From UMGS1601 sp900553335 (GTDB taxonomy: Bacteria > Bacillota > Clostridia > Oscillospirales > Ruminococcaceae), in assembly GCA_937920725.1 (NCBI GenBank), contig CALEUW010000013.1, positions 1 through 64,000 of the forward strand: 64,000 nt of DNA, given 5' to 3'. Under the pieces are notes generated by a model that was given only the letters and a program-made list of their open reading frames with translations, made no database searches and was not told the DNA's origin. Both the position numbers and the translations under genes were made by a program. Each line of letters starts with the position of its first letter. Position 1 is the first letter of the stretch. This document shows positions 35,775-43,662 of this stretch, piece by piece.

Positions 35775-36757
35775 TACTGATCGACCTCCACTTCATCGGA
35801 ATATAAAAAGCATCTTACCCTTCTTCCCTCTTCTCCCGGAACATCCGTGAGAGCAGGAAGCTTTTCTTTGCATTTTTCCATGCAGTTGTCGCATCTGTCA
35901 GCGAACAAACATCCCTTAGGCAAAGCTGTCGGATCAGGAACCATTCCCTTTATCATAAACAGTCTGTCCCTGTCCTCGTCAAGTCTTGGAATCGACTCGA
36001 TAAGTCCCTTTGTATAAGGGTGCTTCGGAGCTTTAAAAAGGTCCTTAACATCAGCCTCCTCTACAACTCTTCCGCAGTACATAACAACTACCCTGTCAGC
36101 AGTTTCTGCAACAACACCTAAATCGTGAGTTATCAAAATTACTGCCATTCCTATTTCATCTCTGAGCTTTTTAATAAGCTCCAATATCTGCGCCTGAATG
36201 GTAACGTCAAGCGCTGTTGTCGGCTCATCAGCTATTAAAAGCTCCGGATTGCAGCAAAGTCCCATAGCTATCATAACTCTTTGACGCATACCGCCCGACA
36301 TCTGATGAGGATAATCCTTTACCCTCTGTTCAGGAGAAGGTATTCCAACCATTCTAAGCATTCCTATAGCATGCTCCAAAGCCTCTTTTTTATTCATATC
36401 GGTATGAGTTAAAATGGATTCGCAAAGCTGATCCCCTATTCTCTGAACAGGGTTAAGAGAAGTCATAGGCTCCTGAAAGATCATGGAAATCTTGTCACCT
36501 CTTATGCTTCGCATTTCCTTTTTCGATTTTTTGTTTAAATCCTCTCCGTTAAAAAGAATTTCACCGCCTGTTACCTTTCCCGGATCTCTTACAAGTCCCA
36601 TTACCGATAACGAAGTAACGCTTTTTCCGCTTCCCGATTCACCGACGATTGCAAGGATTTCTCCTTTATCTACATTAAAGCTTACGTTATTTACAGCCTT
36701 TACAGTTCCTCTTTTTACATAAAACTCTGTAGAGAGGTTTTTAACATCCAATAACAT
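35774..36757 (-). CDS. oppD: Oligopeptide ABC transporter ATP-binding protein OppD
   Basis: A 327-residue ATPase with AIVGESGSGKSVTSLSVMG, MSGGMRQRVMIAMGL, LIADEPTTALD and a cysteine-rich C-terminal OppD/F tail (GCLFADRCDNCMEKC). It partners OppF. It starts 15 bp after oppC. Confidence 0.93.
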   Translation of the reverse strand: MLLDVKNLSTEFYVKRGTVKAVNNVSFNVDKGEILAIVGESGSGKSVTSLSVMGLVRDPGKVTGGEILFNGEDLNKKSKKEMRSIRGDKISMIFQEPMTSLNPVQRIGDQLCESILTHTDMNKKEALEHAIGMLRMVGIPSPEQRVKDYPHQMSGGMRQRVMIAMGLCCNPELLIADEPTTALDVTIQAQILELIKKLRDEIGMAVILITHDLGVVAETADRVVVMYCGRVVEEADVKDLFKAPKHPYTKGLIESIPRLDEDRDRLFMIKGMVPDPTALPKGCLFADRCDNCMEKCKEKLPALTDVPGEEGRRVRCFLYSDEVEVDQ

Positions 36758-36772
36758 CTAAGTAAAACCTCC

Positions 36773-37675
36773 TTAGCTTCTTGATTTCGGATCAAGCGCA
36801 TCTCTTAGACCGTCGCCGAAAAGATTAAACGCCAAAACTGCCAAAGTTATTGCAAGTCCCGGGAAAATAAGCATATGCGGATAAACCAAAACCATGCTTC
36901 TTACTCTTCCGAGCATGTCGCCCCACTCCGCTATCGGAGGCTGAACGCCGAGTCCCAAGAATCCAAGCGCCGCAGTATCCAAAATTGCAGTCGAAATACC
37001 CAATGTCGCTCTTACAACTATTGACGACAGAACGTTTGGAAGAATATGATGAAAAATTATTCTACTGTCAGAATTTCCCAAAACTCTTGCTGCCGCAACA
37101 TAGTCGTTTTCTTTAACGGACAAAATCGAGCTTCGTATAATTCTTGCATATTCCGGTATAGACACAACACCGATTGCGATAATTGCCTTATCGAGTCCTT
37201 TTCCGAGGGCAGCCATAAGAGTAACTGCGAGCAATATTGACGGAACAGAAAGCATAATATCCATGATTCTCATTATGAAAGCGTCGATTTTTCCGCCGAA
37301 ATATCCTGCGATGGATCCGAATACTGTACCTAAAATAAGTGAGAATGCTACTGCTGCAACACCTACAAAAAGCGATATTCTTGTTCCAACTATTACTCTG
37401 CTGAAAATATCACGTCCTAACTGATCTGTCCCAAACCAGTGAGCCGCAGAAGGCGTCTGATTGGCATCAACCATGGCATTCTTATAAGGATCATACGGCG
37501 TTATATAAGGTCCGATAATGGCAATAATTATCAAAACTATAATTACAAAAAGCCCGAAAAGCGCTGCTTTATTTTTTCTAAGAGCATCCCACATTGATTT
37601 AAGACGGGATTCCGGCTTTTCTAATATAGTCTCAGGCTCTGCGCCCTCTGCCAGTACAAGTTTATTTTTTGCCAT
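36773..37675 (-). CDS. oppC: Oligopeptide ABC transporter permease OppC
   Basis: A 300-residue permease with about six membrane helices. The N-terminal KSMWDALRKNKAALFGLFVI is typical of OppC, as are HWFGTDQLGRDIFSRVIVGT and the EAA-like loop VAAARVLGNSDSRIIFHHIL. The start lies 4 bp after oppB. Confidence 0.92.
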   Translation of the reverse strand: MAKNKLVLAEGAEPETILEKPESRLKSMWDALRKNKAALFGLFVIIVLIIIAIIGPYITPYDPYKNAMVDANQTPSAAHWFGTDQLGRDIFSRVIVGTRISLFVGVAAVAFSLILGTVFGSIAGYFGGKIDAFIMRIMDIMLSVPSILLAVTLMAALGKGLDKAIIAIGVVSIPEYARIIRSSILSVKENDYVAAARVLGNSDSRIIFHHILPNVLSSIVVRATLGISTAILDTAALGFLGLGVQPPIAEWGDMLGRVRSMVLVYPHMLIFPGLAITLAVLAFNLFGDGLRDALDPKSRS

Positions 37676-37679
37676 GAGC

Positions 37680-38696
37680 TTATGCCTCCTTCCTTCCGTA
37701 TTTAATTCTAGGATCTAAAAATGCGTAAATAATATCTACAATCAAATTCATCAACACAAATATAGTAGCAATTATGAGTACGACCGCCTGAATTACAGGG
37801 AAGTCAGATTTATTTATACAGTCAACCGTATAGCTTCCTATTCCAGGCCAAGCAAATACCGTTTCGGTAAGCACAGCGCCTCCTAAAAGCGAACCAAACT
37901 GAAGTCCTATAACGGTAACTATAGGCATCAGAGCATTTCTAAGGCCATGTCTGATGATAACTCGTCCCTCACCAAGTCCCTTTGATCTCGCAGTTCTTAT
38001 GTAATCCTGACCAAGCGTATCAAGCATGCTTGAACGTGTCATACGGGATATGATAGCAAGAGTATAAAGCGCAAGCGTCATTCCCGGCAAAATCAAATGC
38101 CACAGCGCATTTTTAAACGCTTCAAAATCTCCGCTTATTAATGTGTCTATAAGATAAAGTCCCGTTACACTATTAACGGAAAAAGTAACATCAATTCTTC
38201 CTGATGCCGGAAGCCATCCTAGCACCTTTGTAAATAGAATAATAAGCAGTATACCGAGCCAGAAAATAGGAATTGACACTCCAACAAGCGACAGCACCAT
38301 ACTCGCATTATCTATAATACTGTTTTTCTTTACAGCGGCAATTACTCCTATAAGTATTCCGAATATAGAAGCTACTATAATTGCAAAAATAGCTATTTCA
38401 ATAGTCGCCGGAAATCTTGAACCTATTTCATCCAAAACAGGAGTTTTTGTATAATAAGACTCACCGAAATCTCCCTGAACAGCGCCCGTAACAAAATCAA
38501 AGTACTGTTTAACTACGCCGTCGTTTAGTCCGTTAGCCTCTCTCCATTCTTCCATAGCCTCATCAGATGCATGCTGACCCAATACTACAGGAGCAGGATC
38601 CGGTGCGGCAACTCTCAAAAGAACAAATACGATAAGCGATACTCCGATTAAAACCGGAATAAGCATAAGTAATCGCTTAGTAATATATTTTATCAT
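37680..38696 (-). CDS. oppB: Oligopeptide ABC transporter permease OppB
   Basis: A 338-residue permease starting MIKYITKRLLMLIPVLIGVS, with GDFGESYYTKTPVLDEI and the EAA loop YIRTARSKGLGEGRVIIRHG. An upstream in-frame start 13 codons earlier is possible but lacks a good site, while AGGA just before 38696 supports the ATG there. It is separated from oppA by two hairpins. Confidence 0.92.
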   Translation of the reverse strand: MIKYITKRLLMLIPVLIGVSLIVFVLLRVAAPDPAPVVLGQHASDEAMEEWREANGLNDGVVKQYFDFVTGAVQGDFGESYYTKTPVLDEIGSRFPATIEIAIFAIIVASIFGILIGVIAAVKKNSIIDNASMVLSLVGVSIPIFWLGILLIILFTKVLGWLPASGRIDVTFSVNSVTGLYLIDTLISGDFEAFKNALWHLILPGMTLALYTLAIISRMTRSSMLDTLGQDYIRTARSKGLGEGRVIIRHGLRNALMPIVTVIGLQFGSLLGGAVLTETVFAWPGIGSYTVDCINKSDFPVIQAVVLIIATIFVLMNLIVDIIYAFLDPRIKYGRKEA

Positions 38697-38734
38697 TTTC
38701 CTAAAAAAGCCCCTTTCATAGTCCTTTGAAAACA

Positions 38735-38817
38735 ATTAGTTTTCTTTTTAGTGTACGTCCTAAAGCACTATACAACCGGACGATAATTTAAAATTGCACA
38801 CTAAAAAGGAAGCTAAT
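38735..38817. repeat. Long inverted repeat between oppA and oppB
   Basis: Two 20-bp arms (38735-38754 and 38798-38817) match at 18 positions, with an 11-bp perfect core CTTTTTAGTGT. An inner stem CGTCC/GGACG (38756-38760, 38778-38782) lies inside. It could be a small hairpin element or a transcript-processing signal. Confidence 0.6.
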
Positions 38818-38821
38818 AAAA

Positions 38822-38872
38822 CAACGACAAATACAGAGAAACAGCATTTCTCTGTCCTCTGTATTTGCGTCG
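38822..38872 (-). terminator. Hairpin after oppA (likely partial terminator)
   Basis: In the minus direction a long stem built on CAAATACAGAG, with an inner AGAGAAA/TTTCTCT, ends in GTTTTATT. It sits between oppA and the rest of the operon and could lower expression of oppBCDF relative to oppA. Confidence 0.5.
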
Positions 38873-38888
38873 TCAATTAGTTTAAATA

Positions 38889-40475
38889 TTATCCCTTAGT
38901 AACATTGAAAAGCTTAACAGTAGCTGTACAGTGGTACTTAAAGTTCTTAACATTTGACTTGCAAGCTGTTAAATCCTGCTGGTGAGAGATTGGAAGCCAG
39001 ATAGCAAGGTCTGCTACATACTGTTCCATATCAGCATACATAGCATTTCTTGAATCTCCTGCAGGCTCCTTAGCAGCATCAGAAATCATCTTTGAATATG
39101 CCCCGTAAGCTGCCTTGTCATCGTCATTTTTAGCAAGGTTAAATCTTGCAACGTTCATTCCGGCATTTGTATCACTCATGAGGTTCAAGAAGTTATCCGG
39201 GTCTCCGTTATCTCCGCTCCATCCGTAGAAGCAGATATCGTAGTCGCCTGCGATAGTTCTCTCCTTATAAGTTGTCCAGTCATAGGAATCAATTGTGATC
39301 TCAACGCCTACCTCTTTGAAGTATCCCTGAATAGCCTCTGTAAGAGTTTGACCTGTTACAGTATTATAAGGTCTTGGATTCGTATAAGTAATTACATGAA
39401 GACTCTTGATACCCTTTTCTTCAAGTGTTTTCTTTGCAGCGTCAGGATCGTAAGCAACCTGCTTTACGTCAGCGCTGTAACCAGGTATAAATGTAGGCAA
39501 TACTGTTGTAGCCTTTTCAGCATATCCGTTGTAAAGACCTGCAACAAGCTCTTCTACGTTTACTGCCTGAGAAAGAGCTACACGAGTTTCCTTGTCAAGT
39601 CTTTCAATGTTGTATGCCATATAGTTTATATTCATTCCAGGAGTCTTGTCAACAGTGATGTTGCTGTCGCTTTCAAGCTGTGCAACCTGATTTGTATCAA
39701 TTCCGTCGATGATATCTACATCACCCGACTGAAGCTCAAGAATCTTTGTAGATGCGTCTTTAATTGTTCTGATTACAACATTCTTGATCTGAGCCTTTCC
39801 TTCTTCATTCCAATAATCATCGTTAGCTTCAAGCTTAACGTGCTGATCCTTCTTCCATTCAACGAACTTATAAGGACCTGTTCCTACAGGATTGTTCATA
39901 AGGTCGCCTTCCTTAGCTGCAGTAGGGCTTACCATAGGTGCACCGAATACCATTGCAAGATTAGCAAGGAAAGGTGTTGAAGGCTGAGAAAGAGTAATAT
40001 CAACTGTGTACTCATCCTTAACCTCTACTCCTGAAACATATCCCCATACGAAATCAGCGTATGTCATGTCCTCAGTCTTGTTAATTGTGTTTCTCTCAAC
40101 ATTGTACTTTACAGCCTCAGCGTTAAAGTCTGTACCATCGTGGAACTTAACACCCTCCTGAAGATAGAAGGTATAAACAAGTCCGTCATCAGAAACCTTC
40201 CAATCCTTAGCAAGGCAAGCCTTAACCTCAGTAGAGTCAGCCTCATACTGTAAAAGTCCCTCATAAATCTGGTTTGTAACCTTAGCTGACTCACCGTCAT
40301 CAACGATCTGTGGGTCAAGACCTCTCGGATCTGCTCCCTGAGCATAAACGAGTGTTTCATTTGATGAATCCCCTGTGTTCGAGGAATTCTTTGAATCAGA
40401 GCTGTCACCGCAGCCTGCGAGGCACGAAACAGCCATGAGTGCAGCAATAGCGCTGCCCAGAATCTTTTTGTTCAT
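38889..40475 (-). CDS. oppA: Oligopeptide-binding lipoprotein OppA
   Basis: A 528-residue extracellular binding protein. The signal peptide MNKKILGSAIAALMAVS ends in the lipobox SCLAGC, so it is lipid-anchored. The SBP_bac_5 pattern follows: YAQGADPRGLDPQIVDDGES, KVTNQIYEGLLQYE, FHDGTDFNAEAVKYN. It catches peptides for OppBCDF. An in-frame start 13 codons upstream is not used. A promoter with TTGCGT, 17-bp spacer and TATAAT lies at 40610-40638 on the minus strand. Confidence 0.93.
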   Translation of the reverse strand: MNKKILGSAIAALMAVSCLAGCGDSSDSKNSSNTGDSSNETLVYAQGADPRGLDPQIVDDGESAKVTNQIYEGLLQYEADSTEVKACLAKDWKVSDDGLVYTFYLQEGVKFHDGTDFNAEAVKYNVERNTINKTEDMTYADFVWGYVSGVEVKDEYTVDITLSQPSTPFLANLAMVFGAPMVSPTAAKEGDLMNNPVGTGPYKFVEWKKDQHVKLEANDDYWNEEGKAQIKNVVIRTIKDASTKILELQSGDVDIIDGIDTNQVAQLESDSNITVDKTPGMNINYMAYNIERLDKETRVALSQAVNVEELVAGLYNGYAEKATTVLPTFIPGYSADVKQVAYDPDAAKKTLEEKGIKSLHVITYTNPRPYNTVTGQTLTEAIQGYFKEVGVEITIDSYDWTTYKERTIAGDYDICFYGWSGDNGDPDNFLNLMSDTNAGMNVARFNLAKNDDDKAAYGAYSKMISDAAKEPAGDSRNAMYADMEQYVADLAIWLPISHQQDLTACKSNVKNFKYHCTATVKLFNVTKG

Positions 40476-40500
40476 AATGATTCTCTTCCTTTCTGTCAAC

Positions 40501-40540
40501 AAAAAAAGACGCACGCAATAGACCTTTCACCTAGCACATC
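40501..40540 (-). terminator. Leader terminator before oppA (attenuator candidate)
   Basis: In the minus-strand transcript GATGTGC pairs with GTGCGTC (three G-U pairs), followed directly by seven Ts (40501-40507). It lies between the promoter (40610-40638) and the oppA ribosome site, in a leader of about 125 nt. Confidence 0.4.
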
Positions 40541-40609
40541 TAAAGTCCTGCGGCATCTTTGCCTGTTATGATATGTATTACGTCCGTGACCAGGACTATA
40601 ACATAACAT

Positions 40610-40638
40610 ATTATACTATACCATGCGAATTAACGCAA
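40610..40638 (-). promoter_or_regulatory. Promoter of the opp operon
   Basis: TTGCGT (40633-40638), 17-bp spacer, perfect TATAAT (40610-40615), on the minus strand. Confidence 0.65.
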
Positions 40639-40734
40639 TAGTAATATTATACAAAAAAATCATAAAATAATTATCCAATATGTTGAAGCGACAAAATTTT
40701 TAATGAAATAACACGCAAAATCTGCTATAAATTT

Positions 40735-40847
40735 AATATGGGCGCAACCCCGTTATTCAACATTTTCGGTGGGGGCTTGTATCCCCGCTGAAAAAATCAA
40801 GTTTATTCTGCCGCCCATAGCGACTGGGGGCATCTTAATTTAGCTAT
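40735..40847. repeat. Three-hairpin dispersed repeat, copy 4
   Basis: GGGCGCAACCCCG, TTTTCGGTGGGG/CCCCGCTGAAAA, a weak third stem, then ATCTTAATTTAGCTAT. Its tail contains the stop codon of the zinc-ribbon membrane gene. Confidence 0.7.
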
Positions 40848-41674
40848 ATTTTTGTTCCGCATTGACCACAAAAAAGCGCATTTGACTTTAAAGCTGCTCC
40901 GCAGTTTTTACAGTGTTTTTCTTTATCAACTGAAATTTCAAGCTGTTCATGTGGAGTTATTTCATCAGCGGTAATGGCTCTTGGCTTTTTCATCTTAACT
41001 TTTTTGTTTTCTTTGATGTTTTCCTTCTCGATCTTTTCTTTTTTTCTCCCGATTATATCCCTCGCACTTATGCTGTCATCCAAAAGCTCATCATCAATAA
41101 ACTTTTTTCTCGGCGCACCCTCAGCGGCACTTAAGAAAAGCGAGCATATTGACAATACTATTCCAAATATAAACAATATAAGACTTGAAATAATTACAAC
41201 TGCACAAAACGACCTCAGATGTATTTCGTTAGCCTTTGCAAAATCTTCAAAATAATAAGATATTACAGGCTGAGAAAAAATAGCCAATACAATTATTATA
41301 ATAGATGTTATAAAAGTGATTCTCGAATAAATACCGACTGCTTTTGAAGCGTAGTACGATGAAAGACGGTAATATATTCCCCAAAGAACGACAAAAACTA
41401 ATATCACACAGAGAATTATTAAAACCGACTGCCACGAAGCAAGAATATCAAACGCTTTGCTTTGATAGGTAAAAACCGAGCTGACATCAACATCATCTAC
41501 TTTTAATGTATTGAGTATTCTCTCGGTATTCTCACTGTTGCTTGTAGAAAACAAAAATGCCAAGGAGGAAATGAGCAGCAGATTAAGAACAAACGTAGCA
41601 GCGCTTAATAGAGCAGTTACAAAAAACATTGAAAGATCCATCTTTCTTTTTTTTACCGAACTTTCTTCATTCAC
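40844..41674 (-). CDS. Membrane protein with C-terminal zinc ribbon
   Basis: A 276-residue protein. About four membrane segments fill the first two thirds. A charged linker (KKEKIEKENIKENKKVKMKK) follows, then a zinc ribbon HCKNCGAALKSNALFCGQCG with two CxxC pairs. The function is unknown; such proteins are common in Clostridia. The stop codon lies in the tail of the dispersed repeat, so the element's arrival may have set the C-terminus. Confidence 0.7.
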   Translation of the reverse strand: MNEESSVKKRKMDLSMFFVTALLSAATFVLNLLLISSLAFLFSTSNSENTERILNTLKVDDVDVSSVFTYQSKAFDILASWQSVLIILCVILVFVVLWGIYYRLSSYYASKAVGIYSRITFITSIIIIVLAIFSQPVISYYFEDFAKANEIHLRSFCAVVIISSLILFIFGIVLSICSLFLSAAEGAPRKKFIDDELLDDSISARDIIGRKKEKIEKENIKENKKVKMKKPRAITADEITPHEQLEISVDKEKHCKNCGAALKSNALFCGQCGTKI

Positions 41675-41712
41675 CTGTCACACCCCCGTGTGCGTTTAGT
41701 AAAAGTATTTCC

Positions 41713-41740
41713 AATAAGGGGCAGCACCCCGTCATTCAAC
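41713..41740. repeat. Dispersed repeat fragment (first hairpin only)
   Basis: AATAAGGGGCAGCACCCCG followed by TCATTCAAC matches the first 28 bp of copy 2 and then stops. The other two hairpins are absent. Confidence 0.55.
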
Positions 41741-41850
41741 AAACGACCGAACATCATTGTTGTTATATTATACAAATTTTCATCTGATTTGTCAAATCAG
41801 ACAAACTAATGCTGAGTACATCAGATACATACAAAGTTGCGATAAAATGC

Positions 41851-41879
41851 TTGACAATTGAGCTTTGTTGTGATAAAAT
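41851..41879 (+). promoter_or_regulatory. Promoter of tRNA-Arg
   Basis: TTGACA (41851-41856), 17 bp, TAAAAT (41874-41879), about 30 bp before the tRNA. Confidence 0.7.
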
Positions 41880-41909
41880 AATATCCGCGGCTTGTAAAAG
41901 CTCATATAT

Positions 41910-41986
41910 GCGCCGGTAGCTCAGCTGGATAGAGTGTTTGGCTACGAACCAAAAGGTCGGGGGTTCGAATCCCTTCCGGCGTGCCA
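41910..41986 (+). tRNA. tRNA-Arg (anticodon ACG)
   Basis: A 77-nt class I tRNA with acceptor stem GCGCCGG/CCGGCGT (a G-U first pair), anticodon stem TTTGG/CCAAA around CTACGAA, T-arm GGGGGTTCGAATCCC, discriminator G and an encoded CCA. A34 would be deaminated to inosine to read CGN codons. Confidence 0.93.
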
Positions 41987-42019
41987 AAAAACCACATGAC
42001 TTTTGTCTTGTGGTTTTTT
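41987..42019 (+). terminator. Terminator of tRNA-Arg
   Basis: AAAACCAC-AT-GAC pairs with GTC-TT-GTGGTTTT around TTTT, ending in a T run. Confidence 0.8.
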
Positions 42020-42197
42020 GTTTTATCCAAGGGGATTCAACCCGAAAGGGCAATTAATTTTCACATTCCGAATTATCCATTTTCCATTGTCAATTGTCCA
42101 TTAACAATCCCTTTTATTGACATATATTACAAATTTTGATATAATAAATTCAAATCAAAAGGCAGCGGCAAAAGCACCGATTATCTGGGAGGTTCTT

Positions 42198-43316
42198 ATG
42201 GGGACTGTAGTTCAAAATCGAGGTAAAAAAACCCGTGATTCGGGCATCGAGCTTTTAAGAATAATCCTGATGCTTCAGGTTATTTTTCTTCATGTATGTA
42301 CCTATGGCGGATATTATGATACCGCTACCGAAATAGGCGGCTCTGTTGAATTTATACACAGAATTATTTGGCTTTGCTGCAGATGTCCGGTTTATGTTTA
42401 CATCGTAGTTTTCGGATATTTTTCCGTAACATCTAATAAAACCCTTGGCTCTATAAAAGGTAAAATACTTAAAATGTATCTGCCGATGTATTTTTATTCG
42501 GTTGCAATTCCTTTTTTAGGAGAGCTTTTCGGTCTTTGGACGCTTACTGACTCAAACAAGTACCGAGCTTTTTTCCCGCTCACCTCAAAAATCTGGTACT
42601 TCATGACGCTTTATCTGCTTGTGCTTATATTAAGTCCGTTTATAAACAGGTGTCTTACAAGGCTTTCAAAAAGAGAATACACCCAGCTTATCGTTATTCT
42701 GTTTTTATTATTCTCCGTCTGGACTTTGTTTGCAGGACTCCCCGAAACGAAGGGTGTTATCAGACTTGATAAAGTCATATCAGAATCTGAAGGCGGAAAG
42801 AGCCTTTATGGATTTGTTTTCATGTACATTCTTGGCGGATATTTAAGGCTTCATGTCAAGCCGCATGGCGGTCCTAAAGCAAGATATCTAATCGTGTATT
42901 TTGCGCTTGCAATCGTAAATCTCGCTTTATGGTATTTGGTTGATGGATACGGTGAAGTAATTTCTTACAACTCAAATCCGTTCTGTATAATTCAAGGCAT
43001 TTGCTTGGTTTTGTTTTTCAGAGAGCTTCATTTTAAATCTCATGCAATAAATCATATTGCATCTTTAAATCTCGGTGTATATATGATCCATGAGCAGTAT
43101 CTGGCAAGGAACTTTATATGGAAAAAATTTGATTTCCATCCTCAATGGATATATCACTCACACATTAAGTACCTTGCAAAAATCGCAATCGCTTGTGTAG
43201 TCATCTTTGTGGTATGTGCGCTGATTGAGCAGGTAAGAGTATTTCTGTTTGCAGGAGTACGATTTATTTATCAAAAAATTACAGACCATTTTAAAACGGC
43301 GAATGCCAAGGAATAG
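42198..43316 (+). CDS. Acyltransferase 3 family membrane protein
   Basis: A 372-residue protein with about ten membrane helices. RDSGIELLRIILMLQVIFLH has the family arginine and the catalytic-type histidine near the end of helix 1, and ITSIASLNLGVYMIHEQYL-like IASLNLGVYMIHEQYL closes the last part. Such proteins O-acylate cell-surface sugars. An earlier in-frame start at 42117 is possible, but GGGAGG 5 nt before the ATG at 42198 fixes the start. Confidence 0.83.
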   Translation: MGTVVQNRGKKTRDSGIELLRIILMLQVIFLHVCTYGGYYDTATEIGGSVEFIHRIIWLCCRCPVYVYIVVFGYFSVTSNKTLGSIKGKILKMYLPMYFYSVAIPFLGELFGLWTLTDSNKYRAFFPLTSKIWYFMTLYLLVLILSPFINRCLTRLSKREYTQLIVILFLLFSVWTLFAGLPETKGVIRLDKVISESEGGKSLYGFVFMYILGGYLRLHVKPHGGPKARYLIVYFALAIVNLALWYLVDGYGEVISYNSNPFCIIQGICLVLFFRELHFKSHAINHIASLNLGVYMIHEQYLARNFIWKKFDFHPQWIYHSHIKYLAKIAIACVVIFVVCALIEQVRVFLFAGVRFIYQKITDHFKTANAKE

Positions 43317-43330
43317 TACCAACTAATATT

Positions 43331-43367
43331 AAACGGCTTACCGAAATTGCTCGGCAAGCCGTTTTTT
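43331..43367 (+). terminator. Terminator after the acyltransferase gene
   Basis: AAACGGCTT-A-CCGA pairs with TCGG-C-AAGCCGTTT, followed by six Ts. Confidence 0.85.
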
Positions 43368-43422
43368 GCTGTCATATTTATTAACTATCCATGCTGTTTT
43401 CGCATATTGTTCAAGCTCCAAA

Positions 43423-43626
43423 TTACAGATCAAAGCTCGGATTAAACGCATAAAAGTTTTTAGCATCAAGCTGATCCTGAATCATTCTGAGTCCTTCGCC
43501 GAAGCGCTGGAAGTGAACAAGTTCTCTTTCCCTCAGAAATTTTATTGGATCTCTAACGTCTGGATCGTCCGCCAAACGCAAAATATTATCATACGTCAGT
43601 CTTGCCTTTTGCTCTGCTGCAATCAT
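43423..43626 (-). pseudogene. cotJC: CotJC/manganese-catalase-like gene, C-terminal fragment cut by the mobile region
   Basis: About 67 residues: IAAEQKARLTYDNILRLADD, DPDVRDPIKFLREREL, VHFQRFGEGLRMIQDQL and the normal end FYAFNPSFDL. This is the last third of CotJC, a spore-coat Mn-catalase-like protein of about 190-200 residues. The metal ligands in this third (E and H in the REREL-VHFQ region) are present, but the first two thirds are missing. Similarity stops sharply at about 43623, 40 bp from the serine recombinase stop. No ribosome site precedes the ATG at 43626. I read this as a gene interrupted by integration. Confidence 0.8.
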
Positions 43627-43662
43627 ATAAGAACAACTTTTGAGTGAAAAACGGCTTCAAAG

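Noticed and set aside
41763..42053. Minus-strand open frame of 96 codons over the tRNA-Arg gene
   Set aside because: It is antisense to the tRNA; the RRKGFEPPTFWF-type peptide is a well-known annotation artefact.
42031..42115. AT-rich short words (ATTGTCAATTGTCC) that look like a second repeat family, compared with 29690-29760
   Set aside because: Similarity between the two stretches is too weak to claim a repeat.
43366..43647. Plus-strand frame over the cotJC fragment
   Set aside because: It is a shadow; the opposite strand gives the clear CotJC pattern.
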